Assembly: GCA_963707275.1 (NCBI GenBank)
Contig: CAVPPH010000001.1
Span: forward strand, 992,001-1,056,000
Reading direction: 5' to 3'
Source: JACKBK01 sp963707275
GTDB lineage: Bacteria; Chloroflexota; Anaerolineae; JAAEKA01
DNA: 64,000 nt
This document shows positions 1-11,200 of this stretch, one piece after another (position 1 is the stretch's first letter; every line of letters begins with the position of its first letter). Both the position numbers and the translations under genes were made by a program. Below the pieces are notes generated by a model that was not told where the DNA came from, did no database searches, and worked only from the letters and a program-made list of their open reading frames with translations.

Positions 1-1371
1 GCCCGCGTTCGCGCCGGAAATCGCTGATGGCCGCGCCGCAGGCGGCCTGAGCGGCCTGTCGCATCTCATCCAGCCCGTCCAACAGCAGCAGGATCTGGTC
101 GGTCTCGATCCAGGCCCGTCCGATCTTGTGTGGGATCAGGTACTTGGCGTTCAGCTCCTCCACCAGCCAGTCGTCCAGGCTCGGCTGGCGCTCCGACCAG
201 GAGGAAAGGTTGAAGACGACAGGGATCGGAGAGGATGGGTCAGCAGCGGCCCGGTCGAGCAGGCGCCGCGCCAGATCCAGCATCGTGGTGGTTTTCCCGG
301 CGCCGGGCGCACCCAGGATCAACAGCGCCTGCCCTGCATCGTCGAAGGTATCGAGGATCGACTGGTCCGCGGGCAGCGGCCGCGGCGGCAGATCAGGGGG
401 TTGCACGACCATTGCCCACGGGTTGGCCAGCGCTCCGGGCTGCGTTTCCATGCTCAGATCGATTACCGCTGCGCCGTGCAGCGACTGCTCCAGCACGCCC
501 TCGATCCAGAAGGCGCGCACCTTGTCCAGCAAGATGCGGCGCGCGGGCTGCGTCGTCTGGCCGTGCGGTCCGCGGCTGTGGAATCGGCTGCTCAGCGCGT
601 CCGGCCAGTTTCCCGGCGCGGATGGACTCGAACAGTGCAGTTGTCTCGGGGTCCGGCTCGACGGCCAGTTCTTCAGCCAGGAGTTGCGTCAATTCGCCGT
701 AGTGCGCCACGGCAGCGTTGCGTTGCCCGCTGGCGGCGAGCGCGATCATCAACTGGCGGTGGGCCGGCTCGTCAAGGCTGTCGATTTCGATCTGGCGGCG
801 AGCAAAGGCAGCCGCAGAGTCGTAGTCGCCGTTGTCCAGCGCGTGCCCGGCCAGTTGGCTCAACGCGTCCTGGGCCTGCCGGCGAAGGCGCTGCCGCTGT
901 GTCTGCGCCCACGTCTCGAAGCTCTCGCTGTCGGGCAGGAAGAAGCCGGCCAGCAGGTCGTCGCGGTAAAGCGCGGCCGCCTCTGTCAGCGTTCTCGGCG
1001 CGCGCCGGCGGCTGCTCCTGTTCAGCCTTGCTCAGCAGCGCCACAAACTCGGCCACGTCACAGCCATAGGCCGCAGCCGGGTTGATCTGCACCGCTTGCC
1101 GATCACTCAGCACCAGCGCCGTGTCGTCGGGCAGCCCCTGGCGCACGCGGTAGAGGGTCTGGCGCAGGTTGAGCTGCGCCGACTCCAGCGGCATGTCGGG
1201 CCAGAGCAGCGTCATCAACCCCTCACGGCGATGGGACGTGCCCGGCCGCAATGCCTCTTCGACCAGCAGGTATGCCAACAGCGCCTCGGCCTTGGCCGTC
1301 GCCAGGCGAGGCAGGGGCTGGTCTTCTGCGATCAGTTCGATGGCGCCGAAGAGGCGAACGTGAAGGGACAT
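1..1371 (-). CDS. BTAD-NACHT transcriptional regulator (partial, frameshifted)
   Basis: The gene begins at ATG 1371 and runs off the left edge. The first ~110 residues (MSLHVRLFGAIELI, then a winged-helix-like DNA-binding segment) are followed by a helical BTAD region (about 860-600, SQLAGHALDNGDYDSAAAFA) typical of SARP/AfsR-type activators. From about 560 to 1 a NACHT-type NTPase is readable in another frame, with Walker A GAPGAGKTTT near 300 and a Walker B-like LLLLDGLDE near 90. Two or three single-base shifts (around 1000 and 560-600) break the frame. Such proteins are signal-transducing activators; the missing C-terminus would normally hold repeats that set the signal. It is divergent from the small membrane gene at 1695. 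Family assignment is firm, target genes unknown. Confidence 0.75.
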
Positions 1372-1694
1372 GGCGGAGAAATGGTTAATGGCGAGTGGGC
1401 AACGGTTGATGGTTATTGGCAGGGCGGGATGGTGACGGGGACAGTATCGTCACTTTTGGCTGGATTGCGCAAGCTGCGAATTCGACCGGCGCTGGGGCTG
1501 TTTTTCATGCAAATACGCAGCTGTAACGCTGTTTGCCTCTCTGATAGGCGCTGTTGTAACGGTCAGATAACGGGGATATGGGAGACTGGGGCCAGCGAAA
1601 CGAAACACGGAGCGGCCAGCAAGCGCCGCTCACTACCTTGAAATCTGGAGGCAACGTATGAACACTCGAACCGACTGAATCTCACCCGTACAGG
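1372..1694. other. Divergent intergenic region, no gene seen
   Basis: This stretch lies between the start of the minus-strand BTAD regulator and the plus-strand gene at 1695. I see no convincing ORF: an ATG at 1658 gives only seven codons. It must hold both promoters, but I could not pick a confident -35/-10 pair. Confidence 0.5.
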
Positions 1695-2021
1695 ATGAAC
1701 ATCTGGCCGCTGGCAGCCGGCGCATCGACCGTCATTGTCGGTCTGATTTTCCTGGCCGAGAATCTGCTGGCGACCGACCTGGATAACCTGTGGGCGCTGG
1801 GACTGCTGCCGCTGGCTGTGGGAGCGATGTACGAAGTCTGGCAGCGCCGCCAGGCCACTGGCCGGATCACGGCAATCATGATTGCCGGTTTGCTGTTCGG
1901 CGTCACTATGGCGCTGGCTGTGTCGATGTCGCTCTTCTCACTGAGCATGGGCGAGATGTGGCCGATCTTCCTGATCGCCGGCGGCGGCACGGCCATGCTG
2001 GCAGGCTGGGGCGGCCGATAA
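1695..2021 (+). CDS. Small integral membrane protein, unknown
   Basis: A 108-residue protein with about three or four hydrophobic helices (roughly residues 4-24, 33-48, 59-80 and 87-105) separated by short polar turns such as EVWQRRQATGR. Nothing in it points to a catalytic role. It precedes another membrane protein on the same strand (2161) by about 140 bases and may be co-expressed with it. I do not recognise the family. The hydrophobic pattern and in-frame ATG preceded by an AGG make it a plausible real gene. Confidence 0.55.
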   Translation: MNIWPLAAGASTVIVGLIFLAENLLATDLDNLWALGLLPLAVGAMYEVWQRRQATGRITAIMIAGLLFGVTMALAVSMSLFSLSMGEMWPIFLIAGGGTAMLAGWGGR

Positions 2022-2088
2022 CTCGCCCAACTCCCGCCGGTCGAGTAGGCTGCCGCAGCCGTATCGAGACCCTCCGTGTCAATGAAAC

Positions 2089-2131
2089 GTGAATCGTGAC
2101 ATCCAATCCGCATCACGCATCACGCAATACG
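2089..2131. repeat. CGCATCACGC-type low-complexity repeat
   Basis: Between two plus-strand genes, GTGAATCGTGA is followed by two adjacent CGCATCACGC/GCATCACGC units and a CGCAATACGC. The same words recur in a much larger inverted form between livJ and livH at 6584-6750, so this is one member of a dispersed intergenic family. Confidence 0.55.
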
Positions 2132-2160
2132 CAACCCATCAACTCAAAAGGAGCATTCTC

Positions 2161-2880
2161 ATGTCCGATTTCCTGCTACGAACCTTCGTATTCGTTGTTC
2201 TGCCGCTGCTGCTGGCGGCGCTGACAGTCGCTCTCGACAAGAGCGCCCGCACCCATGAGCGGCGCATCGAAGTCTTCCTCGTCTACATGTTCGCCCTGGG
2301 CGCGGCCGCCGGCATCAGCAACTGGGCGGGCCACGTCTTCGCCTCCGATCAGGTCGCTGAGGCCATCGGCTGGGCAGCCGGCAGCCCCTTCCAACTGGAA
2401 ATGGGCTTCGCCAACCTGAGCTATGGCATCCTGGCCATCGTCGCCATGTCACGACGCGACGGCTTCCGCGAAGCGACGGTCATCGGCGCAGCCGTTATGA
2501 GCGTGGGTGCGACGGTCGTTCACTTCTGGGACATCATCGCCACCGGCAATCTGGCGCCCGGCAACACCGTGCAGAACGTCATCAACCTGGCCCGGCCGGC
2601 GCTGCTGATCGGGCTGCTGATGGCCAGCCGGCGGGCGGAACGCCTGCCCGGCTCTGAGGTCGCATCACAGGCCTTCGCTCGCTGGCAAGGCACGGTGGTC
2701 GCCGTGGCCGGCCCCATCGCGACACTGGTCGGCATCGGTATCGGCGTCGGACTGGCCATCGGCCAGCCGCTGCTGGGCACGCTGACAGGACTGGTTATCG
2801 GCGCAGCGTTCGGCGTGTTCCACCGTTCGCGGCTGTTGCGTGCTGAGACAGTGGCCGCACAGCAGTCGTCATCTGCGTAG
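2161..2880 (+). CDS. Integral membrane protein, DUF6790-like
   Basis: The start is ATG 2161 because AAAAGGAGC lies about ten bases upstream and the protein then opens with a hydrophobic helix (MSDFLLRTFVFVVLPLLLAA). The 239-residue product has about six predicted membrane helices. A central segment, EAIGWAAGSPFQLEMGFANL, resembles the WxxxSPFQxExGFANL signature of DUF6790 proteins as I remember them. Role unknown. It ends just before a strong symmetrical hairpin, so it is the last gene of its unit. Confidence 0.65.
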   Translation: MSDFLLRTFVFVVLPLLLAALTVALDKSARTHERRIEVFLVYMFALGAAAGISNWAGHVFASDQVAEAIGWAAGSPFQLEMGFANLSYGILAIVAMSRRDGFREATVIGAAVMSVGATVVHFWDIIATGNLAPGNTVQNVINLARPALLIGLLMASRRAERLPGSEVASQAFARWQGTVVAVAGPIATLVGIGIGVGLAIGQPLLGTLTGLVIGAAFGVFHRSRLLRAETVAAQQSSSA

Positions 2881-2899
2881 ATGTTACGCCGCTGATAGC

Positions 2900-2929
2900 A
2901 AAGTCCCCGGCTGGATGGCCGGGGACTTT
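2900..2929. terminator. Bidirectional hairpin terminator
   Basis: AAAGTCCCCGGC and GCCGGGGACTTT form a perfect 12-bp stem around a short loop, 20 bases after the stop of the gene ending at 2880. The A-run on one side and T-run on the other let it work in either direction. Confidence 0.75.
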
Positions 2930-3045
2930 GCGCGTCGCACGCCAGTAACGCGATAGTTGCCATCTTCTACGTGCGGGAAGCTTTCCAGTCCGAAACGATG
3001 GCAACTCCCTGACACTACAACGAGACTTCGCTAGTACCGCGCCTG

Positions 3046-3257
3046 ACCGATGATTGATGAATCTTTAGAATTGAAGTCGGTAATACGGCCGACACGCCCG
3101 CCGGAGGCCAAAGGCCGTCCGGCTACAAGGTGAAAGCCCTTTCAGGGCTGGAATCCAGGCCCGTAGGGCCTTCCACCTCGTAGCCCGATCCGTTGTACGG
3201 TCGGGCGGGCACCGCCAGCCTATTACCGAACTAAGATCTTAACTTTCATCAATCGGT
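3046..3257. mobile_element. MITE-like long imperfect palindrome
   Basis: The element has terminal inverted repeats ACCGATGATTGATGAA (3046-3061) and TTCATCAATCGGT (3245-3257), which differ by a 3-base gap. Nested inside are paired words TCGGTAATA/TATTACCGA, GCCCGCC/GGCGGGC and GGCTACAAGGTG/CCACCTCGTAGCC around AGCCCTTTCAGGGCT, so the whole 212 bases can fold on itself. It contains no ORF. Its right end is CAATCGGTGGGAAC, also found next to the pbpC stop codon. It sits 9 bases from the livF stop codon. Confidence 0.65.
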
Positions 3258-3265
3258 GGGAACAG

Positions 3266-3985
<720 letters not shown>

Positions 3986-3986
<1 letters not shown>

Positions 3987-4770
3987 CACTCATCCTCCTG
4001 GCCGAGGTAGGCCTCGATCACCAGCGGATCGCTCTGCACCTGCTGCGGCGTGCCCTGGCTGATCACCTGGCCGAAGTTCAGCACGACCACCTGATCGCAG
4101 ACCTGCGAGATCAGGTTCATGTCGTGCTCGATGATCAGGATCGTGATCGCCCTGGTTGCGCACGTCGAGGATGAAGCGGCCAAGCTGCTCGGTCTCGCCT
4201 CGTTCATGCCGGCGCTGGGCTCGTCCAGCAGCAGCAGCAGCGGATCGGCCGCCAGCGCGCGGATGATCTCGATGCGCCGCTGGTCGCCGTAGGCCAGTTC
4301 GCCGGCGATAGGCGTCGCGCCGTGCCAGCATGTCCATCCGTTGCAGCAGCGCGGCCGTGTCGGTGCGCAGTTGCCTTTCCTCGCGCCGCTGTCGGGGCAG
4401 CAACAAGCAGCGAGCTGGTCATGCCGCTGCGGGTGCGCGGTATGCCTGCCCAGCAGCAGGTTCTGCTCGACGGTCATCTCGTTCGAAGAGGCGGATGTTC
4501 TGGTAGGTGCGGGCGATGCCGAGGCTGGCAATGCGGTGCGCCGGCAGGCTGGTGATGTCAGCGCCGTTGAACAGCACCGCGCCTCCGGTCTCCTGCGCCA
4601 GCCCGCTGATGACGTTCAGCAGCGTGGTCTTGCCGGCGCCGTTAGGGCCGATCAGTCCCTGTGATCTCGCCAGGCGCCAGCTCGAAGCTGACCTGGTTCA
4701 GCGCCGCCAGTCCGCCGAAATGCTTTGCTGACGACCGTTCAGCTGCAGCAGCGGATCTCCTGGTGGTCAT
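3986..4770 (-). CDS. livG: Branched-chain amino acid ABC transporter ATPase LivG (frameshifted)
   Basis: Reconstructed across frames the protein begins MTT at ATG 4770, carries an ABC start (VSKHFGGLAALNQVSFELAPGE), Walker A around GLIGPNGAGKTT, the HAAT-typical NMTVEQNLLLGRH-like region, an AYGDQRRIEIIRALA signature, Walker B LLLLDEPSAGMNE and the LivG tail IEHDMNLISQVCDQVVVLNFG. At least five single-base insertions interrupt it. For example, a run of three G replaces two near 4660, and extra bases occur near 4150, 4330, 4440 and 4490. The start codon overlaps the livM stop (ATGA) and the stop overlaps livF, so translation is coupled. Confidence 0.9.
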
Positions 4771-5686
4771 GGCACACCTCGCTGCTGGCTTCCAGCGGGG
4801 GCGACGGCGGCTTGCCGCGTCTGCCGCCAGACCTTGCGCCAGAAGGTGGGATCGACCAGCCCGCGCGGCAGGTAGATGATGGCCAGGATCAGCACCACGC
4901 CGTTGACGATGGGGCGGTACGGGCCCAGAAAGCGCAGCAGCTCCGGCAGGAAGGTCAGGATGAAGGCGCCGACGATGGGGCCGAGCCAGGTCAGGTAGCC
5001 GCCCAGGATCGCAAAGGTCAGGATGCGCACCGCGCCGTTGAAGCCGTACTCGTTGGGCGAGATGAAGTAGGTCAGGTGGGCGCTGAACACGCCGGCCGCG
5101 CCGGCGATCAGCGCGCTGAGCACGAAGGCCAGGTTGCGGTAGCTGCACCACATCGATGCCCATCGACGCCGCGACGTGGTCGATCCTGGCGGATCGCGTC
5201 AAGCGCGCGGCCGGTGCGCGAGCGGTCGATGCGGACGAAGAGGTAGATCAGCAGCGCCACGAAGAGCACCAGATGCCAGGTCTCGGTCTTGCGCGGGATG
5301 TTGTTCAGTCCTAGCGCGCCGCCGGTGATGGTGCGGCCGGCCAGGTTGTCGATGTTGAGCATGAAGACCCGCACCACCTCGCCGAAGCCGATGGTCGCGA
5401 TGGCCAGGTAGACGCCGCTGAGCCGCAGCACCGGCAGGCCCAGCAACAAGCCGATGACGCCGGCCACCAGCGCGCCCGCCAGCACGCTGACCAGCAGCGG
5501 CGTATGCAGATGGATCGTCAGCAGCGCCCCGACGTAAGCGCCGATTGACATAAAGCCGGCGCTGGCCAGCGAGAGCAGCCCGGTGCGCAGCGTGATGTAG
5601 ATGCTGAGGCCCAGCGCGCTGCCGATCAGCGCGAACTCAAAGACGCTGCGGTAGACCAGCCAGGTGTCGTTGAGGAACTGGGGCAT
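4767..5686 (-). CDS. livM: Branched-chain amino acid ABC transporter permease LivM
   Basis: About 306 residues of a LivM-type permease. The N-terminal part (ATG 5686) contains hydrophobic helices and the family segment TGLLSLASAGFMSIGAYVGA. The C-terminal part has PNEYGFNGAVRILTFAILGG and ends with GLVDPTFWRKVW. A one-base insertion near 5175 (GGTCGATCC) shifts the frame exactly at the LDAIRQDHVAASMGID-like cytoplasmic loop, which is the EAA-like ATPase contact region. Stop overlaps the livG start. Confidence 0.92.
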
Positions 5687-5693
5687 GGCGGGT

Positions 5694-6575
5694 TCAGGCT
5701 CGCCGCTCGACGGCCGTGCCCAGCAGGCCGGAGGGGCGGATCAGCAGCACCAGGATCAGCACGGTGAAGGCGATGGCGTCGCGGAAGTCGCTGGAGACGT
5801 AGGCCACGCCGAAGACCTCGGTGGTCGCCAGCAGAAAGCCGGCCAGGATCGCGCCCGGCACGTTGCCCAGCCCGCCCAGGATGATCACCGCCAGCCCCTT
5901 CAGTTCGACGGGCGCGCCCATGAAGGGGCTGATCGCGCTGAAGGCCAGCCCCAGGAAGACGCCCGACGCGCCGGCCAGCGCGCTGGAGACGAAGAAGGTG
6001 GTGACGATGATGCGATCGACGTCGATGCCCAGCAGCGACGAGATGCGCCCGCTGTAGGCCACGGCGCGCATCGCTTTGCCGGAGCGGCTGCGGCGCATGA
6101 AAAGCAGCAACGCCACCATCAGCACCAGCGAGACGGCGAAGACGATGATCTGCACCAGCGTGATGCGCACCGGGCCGGCGGTGAAGACCTGCGCCGGCAG
6201 GGTGTCGAAGGGGAAGCGGGAGACCTGGGCGCCGAACGCGCCCTGCGCCAGGCTGACCAGGATGGTCGACGCGCCGATGCTGCTGATGATGGCGGCAAGC
6301 TGCGGCGCGTTGCGTTTGCGCAGCGGGCGAAAGGCGACCCGGTCCAGCACGATGCCCAGCATCCCGGCGCCCAGCATCGCCACCAGCAGCGCGGCCCAGA
6401 TCGGCATGTTGAGCTTCGTGACCGCCAGCAGCCCGAAGAACGCGCCCCACATGAACACCGCGCCGTGGGCCAGGTTGAGGATGTCCAGCACGCCGAAGAC
6501 CAGCGTATAGCCCAGCGCAAACAACGCATAGACGCTGCCCAGCCAGAGCGCGTTGACCAGTTGTTGCCAGAACAT
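5694..6575 (-). CDS. livH: Branched-chain amino acid ABC transporter permease LivH
   Basis: An intact 293-residue permease: MFWQQLVNALWLGSVYALFALGYTLVFGVLDILNLAHGAVFM matches the LivH opening (Nxxxx-GSxYALxAxGYTLVFG, NxAHG). Later the SLLGIDVDRII loop and the LGGLGNVPGAILAGFLL segment appear, as in the family. Eight or so membrane helices are expected. It is one of the few genes here without a frame break. It is separated from livJ by 184 bases holding a large inverted repeat, which may damp readthrough from the abundant binding protein into the membrane subunits. Confidence 0.95.
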   Translation of the reverse strand: MFWQQLVNALWLGSVYALFALGYTLVFGVLDILNLAHGAVFMWGAFFGLLAVTKLNMPIWAALLVAMLGAGMLGIVLDRVAFRPLRKRNAPQLAAIISSIGASTILVSLAQGAFGAQVSRFPFDTLPAQVFTAGPVRITLVQIIVFAVSLVLMVALLLFMRRSRSGKAMRAVAYSGRISSLLGIDVDRIIVTTFFVSSALAGASGVFLGLAFSAISPFMGAPVELKGLAVIILGGLGNVPGAILAGFLLATTEVFGVAYVSSDFRDAIAFTVLILVLLIRPSGLLGTAVERRA

Positions 6576-6583
6576 GGGGGCCT

Positions 6584-6750
6584 CGTGAAGCGTGAAGCGT
6601 GAAACGTGACGTGATGCGTGAATCGTGTTGGCGTAGATGCGTAAGGCTTCAGTGCGCAGAGCGTGTTCAGACCGTATGGCAGCGACGTTTCGGACTCTGA
6701 GACACGTTCACGAACGTTACGCATCACGCATCACGCATTACGCATCACGC
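6584..6750. repeat. Large inverted repeat of CGTGAxGCGTGA words between livJ and livH
   Basis: The left arm (6584-6627) is a run of TCGTGAAGCGTGA, GTGAAACGTGA and GTGATGCGTGAATCGTG words. The right arm (6711-6750) is the complementary ACGCATCACGCATCACGC and ATTACGCATCACGC. The ~80 bases between the arms have a weaker dyad. Transcribed, this gives a long imperfect stem inside the operon. A relative lies at 2089-2131. Confidence 0.7.
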
Positions 6751-6759
6751 CATCCGCCT

Positions 6760-7983
6760 CTACTCAAACACCTGGAACTTCCCATCCTTGACGATCAGCA
6801 CCACCGGCGTATGCACCGGGTTGCGATTCTCGTCGAAGGAGTAGGTGCCCAGCGGGCTGGGGAAGTCGCGGATGGCGGCCAGCGCGTCGCGGATCGCTGC
6901 CGGATCGGCGCTGCCGGCGTTCTTGATGGCGGTCGCCATCAGCCAGGTGGCGGTGTAGGCCTGGGCGGCGAACTGGTCCGGGTCGCCGCCGTAGGCCGCG
7001 CGGTAGGCCTCGACGAAGGCCTGGTTCTCCAGGCGCCGGGATTGCCGATGTTCCAGGCCGCGCCGCTGATGGCGCCTTCGGCGGCCGGGCCGGCGATCTC
7101 CGCCAGCTTGGGGCTGTTGAAGCCGTTGCCGCCGATGATGGGCACGTCCAGTCCCAAGCTGGCGGGCCTGGATCATGATGTTGGCGGCCTCTTCGGCCAG
7201 CGCCGACACGATCAGCGCCTCCGGCTCCAGCGCGGCGATCTTGGTCAGTTGCGCCGAGAAGTCGGTGTCGCCCTTGGCAAAGGTCTCGGTCGCCACGACC
7301 ACAGTGCCGCTGCCCTCCAGCGCCTTCGGAGAAGACGTCGTAGCCCGACTTGGTGAACTGGTCGTCGTTGCCGTACATCACCGCCACCTGGCTGTAGCCC
7401 AGCTTGTCCTTGGTGACCAGGATGGTGTTGGGGATGACGTCCGACTCGGGCAGGCTGTCGCGGAAGACGTAGTCGCCCATGTCGGTGATGCCGGCGGCAG
7501 TGTTCGACGAACCCAGCACCGGGATGCCCGCTTCCTGCGCCACCGGGTCGGCGGCGAACGCCGAGTTGGAGAGCGTCGGGCCGAGGATGGCAACCACCTT
7601 GTCCTGGTTGATCAGCTTCTGGAAGGCGTTGATGGCCTGCGCCTTGTCGCCGGCCGTGTCTTCGCAGACGATCGTTCAGCGTGGCATCGCCCAGCAGTTT
7701 CTGGTCGTTGATCTGCTGGGCGGCCAGCAGGATGCCGTTGTGGATCGGCTCGCCGTAGATGGCGATCGGTCCGCTGAGGGCGTGGGCGCAGCCGACGATG
7801 ACCTCGCCTGACAGCGCGCCGCCCGCGGCCGCCGGTTCGGCTGCAGCTTCGGCTGTCGGCTCGGCGGCTGGCTCCTGGGTTGCTGGCTGTGCCGCGGGCG
7901 CGGGTGTCGCTGGCGGCGCGCATGCGACCACCAGCAGCGAGAGGACTACGAGGAACAGAAGAGCGAAACGGTACCGGTTTCAT
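6760..7983 (-). CDS. livJ: Branched-chain amino acid-type ABC transporter substrate-binding lipoprotein
   Basis: The protein starts at ATG 7983 behind TAGGAGGATGG, an excellent ribosome site. After correcting one extra C the start reads MKRYRFALLFLVVLSLLVVAC, a lipoprotein signal ending in VVAC. An Ala/Pro/Glu linker follows, then the type I periplasmic-binding fold: GALSGEVIVGCAHALSGP, AAQQIND, VVAILGPTLSNSAFAADPVAQEAGIPVLGSS and a C-terminus near VHTPVVLIVKDGKFQVFE. It captures the ligand outside the membrane for livHMGF. Ligand class (amino acid, urea or amide) is not readable. Shifts occur near 7675, 7330, 7155 and 7040. Confidence 0.9.
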
Positions 7984-8059
7984 GGTTGACCATCCTCCTA
8001 TATGCAGTTGACAAGACGTCGATGCGCTCGCCCGAGCGCCTCACGGGTTAGGGGTGACG

Positions 8060-8088
8060 AGTATAGCACAGCCGCGGCACGCTGCCAA
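8060..8088 (-). promoter_or_regulatory. Sigma70-like promoter of the liv operon
   Basis: On the minus strand TTGGCA (8088-8083) and TATACT (8065-8060) are separated by exactly 17 bases, about 77 bases upstream of the livJ start. The leader contains GCGCTCG-CC-CGAGCGC (8024-8039), a 7-bp hairpin just upstream of the ribosome site. Confidence 0.7.
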
Positions 8089-8112
8089 GCGCGATTGCGC
8101 GTTTTCGACAAA

Positions 8113-8147
8113 AAGTGACAGGCACTTTCCGAAAGTGCCTGTCACTT
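8113..8147. repeat. AAGTGACAGGCACTTTC palindrome
   Basis: Two perfect 17-bp arms (8113-8129 and 8131-8147) surround one C. A close relative with 19-bp arms is at 49548-49586, again between genes. The shared core is GTGACAGnCACTTTC. A repeat function or a dimeric protein site is possible; there is no T-run for a classical terminator. Confidence 0.75.
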
Positions 8148-8200
8148 GAAAGCGTCCCCCGGTGATGACCAGAGAGTCGCCGCTTGGCTGCGGATCGACA

Positions 8201-8231
8201 ATGCCGGGCACTTTCGGCAAGCGCCCGGCAT
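8201..8231 (-). terminator. Hairpin after the A2M gene
   Basis: ATGCCGGGC and GCCCGGCAT form a perfect 9-bp stem 12 bases after the A2M stop codon. The loop carries a CGAAAGTG word like the neighbouring palindrome. No good T-tract follows, so efficiency is uncertain. Confidence 0.45.
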
Positions 8232-8242
8232 GTTGCGGAGCG

Positions 8243-11200
8243 TCACTCGCCGATGGTGAACAGGTCGCCCGCGCTGCGGCCCCAGACTTCGGGGAAGTAC
8301 ATCTGCGAGGCGACGGCCGGCAGCATCTGGAACTGGCCCGGCAGGCTGGCGCGCATCTGGTAGGTGTACTCGTAGGTCCCGGCGGGCAGGTCGGTGGCGA
8401 ACATCACCACCTTCTCGTCGCGCAGCTCGGTCGAGGTCGGCGTCCACCACCAGATGCCGCGGCTGGCGTCGCCGGGCTGCAGCGCCCGGCTCGTCGTAGA
8501 CCACGCTGGTGGTCAGCAGCGACGGGTCGATGGCCTCGGCGCCGGCCGGCAGCGGGCTTTCGACGATCAGGTAGTTCAGGTCGGTCGGCGCAACCAGGGT
8601 CAGGGTGACCAGCAGCGTGTCGCCGATCTGAGCCTCGCTGACGTTTTCCTTGCACCACCTTGCCGGTCAGCGGATCGACCAGCGAGAACTCGCGGGCGAC
8701 CACGATGCCGCGATCCATCGGCTCCAGGCTGGCGGCCGGCAGGAAGTAGTTCAGGTACGCCGTGTAGTAGAGCTGGCCGTCGCCCGTCTGGCTGCCCTCG
8801 GCGAAGCGGGAGATGGTCAGCGCGTTGGCGTGATCCAGCAGCATGTCGCGCACGGCGATGCTGCAGCGTCGATCGGCTGGTCCACCGTCTCCGGCGTCAC
8901 CACGCCGCTGTCCAGTTCGTTGCGCGTTGAGCGCCACGCTGTAGCGAGTAGTCGCCCTCCAACTCGCCGGTGGCCAGCATCCAGTCGGTCAGGCCGATGA
9001 TCGACCAGACGTTTTCCTGGGTGGTTTACCAGACGCCGTCCTGGCGATCGACCATCAGCCAGCGCACCGCGTTGGGCGCCAGGCCGTCAGCTGTCCGGGT
9101 CCAGCCGGGCCAGCACGTCCAGCGCCAGCGCGGTGCTGAACGCGTGTCGGTGTTCATGGTCTGCCAGTTGGGCGTCGCTTCCTCCCAGTGCGCGCCGGTG
9201 GCGCTGACGATGGCGCTGCCCAGCAGGTCGTCCACCAGCACGTCGATGCGTTCCTGGGCGGTCGTCTCGCCGGCGTCGCGCAGTTGCTCGAACGCCAGCG
9301 CCAGCCACGCCTGGCCGTAGTGCGCCAGCCGCTCGCGCACGTCGTACAGCGCGACGGTGCGGCCGATGTCGCCCTGGCCGGCCAGCGCCAGCACGTAGAG
9401 GATGAACGCCTGCTGGTTCAGTTCCCAGCCCTGCAGCCGACTGGCACCGGCTTGAGCTGGCGCGTCAGGTAGTCCAGGCCGCGGTCGACGGTCGTCTGAT
9501 CGACGCCGAAGCCGGCGCTCTGCGCGCTGCAGCAGGCCGAAGACGACGTAGGTGCTGGTGAAGGGCGAGCTCTTCTCGTTGCCCCACCAGCCCCAGCCGC
9601 CGTCGGGGTTCTGACGCCGTTGCAGCTTCTGCACCGCTTTGGCAACCTGCTTCCTGCAGATTGGGCTGTCATGTCGGGATCTTCGACGCCCAGCCCTTGC
9701 AGCGCCTGGTAGGTCACCAGATTGCCCAGGAACTTGCTGATGATCTGCTCGTTGCAGTCGTAGGGGAAGTGTCTGCAGCCAGTCCAGGCTGTCGATCATG
9801 CCGGCCGCCAGCGACGGGTCAAGCTGCACGCGCAGCTCGCCCTGGGTCGGATCGACGTCCGGCGGCAGCACGATGACCTCGGTGCGTTCCTCGCCCAGCG
9901 CCACGGTGCCGGCGGTCGCGGTGGTCTCCGGCGAGCTGTAGCGCTGGATCGGCACGCGTGATCTCGACCGCGTCGGCCAATGGCGTCGCGCCGCTGGTCT
10001 CCTGTGCGCTGAAGCGGATGACGCCGGGCGTCGTCGCCAGCCCGCCATCCGGCGCGGGCACGTCCACCGGCCAGGTCACCTTGGTCTGGCCCTTGGCCGG
10101 CACAGCTATGATCTGGCTCAGCGGCTTGTCGGTCGTGACCGCTTCGCTGGCCAGCGTGACTTCGACCGTGCGGTCCTCCTCGGTGTTGTTGTTGACGATC
10201 GCGCTGATCTGCGCCTTGTCGCCGGCAGTGAAGAAGCGGGGCAGCACCGGACGCACCAGCAGCGGCAGCGTGGTCTGGATCTCGATCGTCGCCTGGCCCA
10301 CCTTGGTGTCCACGGTGACGCCGCGGCCGTCCAGCCGCCAGGTGGTCAGGTTGTCGGGCAGCGTGACGGTGACCTGGCCGCTGGCCGTCGGCGTCGGTGA
10401 CCAGCGTCGGCTCCCAGAGCGCGGCGTCCTGGAACTCGCTGCGCACGTTCAGCCCCGGCCATGCCGTCGCCGCCACCGCCGCCACCCTTGGCGCCTTCCT
10501 GCAACTGCTGGTTGATGCGGTTCAGGTTGTAGACCAGCGTGCTGGCGGTCTGCACGCCCAGGCCGCGCTGGCGGTAGAAGGTGTCCATCAGCGTCGGTTG
10601 CTGCTCGCTGGCCAGGCGACAGCAGCGCCTTGTCGACCAGCGCCAGCGAGAACTCGGCCTCGACCGGGTTGCCGGCGTTGTCGGTGACCTCGCACGTCGA
10701 AGGTGACGCTCTCGCCCGGCTTCAGCTGGCTCTGGCTGGCGGTCAGGGTGACCTTCAGCTCCTTGACCACCGGATCGACCGGCAGCTTGACGTAGCCGAG
10801 CTTGAAGCTGCCCAGCGTCGTCGCTGGCCGTCGTCCTCGCCCTTGACCAGCGCCACCGAGACGAAGACGTTGGGCACGTGCTCCTCGGTGATCGGTATCT
10901 CCAGCGTCTCGCTGTTGCCGTCGATGGTGATGACCTGGGCCTCGAGGATCTCGCCGCGCTCGATGGTCAGCAGCGCCTCCACCGGCCCTGAGAAGGGATG
11001 CGGCACCAGCACCTTGGCGGTGTCGCCGACCTGATAGAGCGGCTTGTCGGCCACCAGTTCGATGCGGTCGTTGTTGTCGATGGCCCAAGGTCACGTAGTC
11101 GCTGCCGCTCTCGCCGGCCCAGACGAAGGCGCTGCTGCGCACCTGGTTGCCCTGCTCGTCGGTCGCGATGGCGTTGATCTTGTACTGGCCGCCGGCTTCC

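Noticed and set aside
3250..3263. Idea that CAATCGGTGGGAAC is a terminator
   Set aside because: It is not self-complementary and has no T-run. I keep it as a repeat end.
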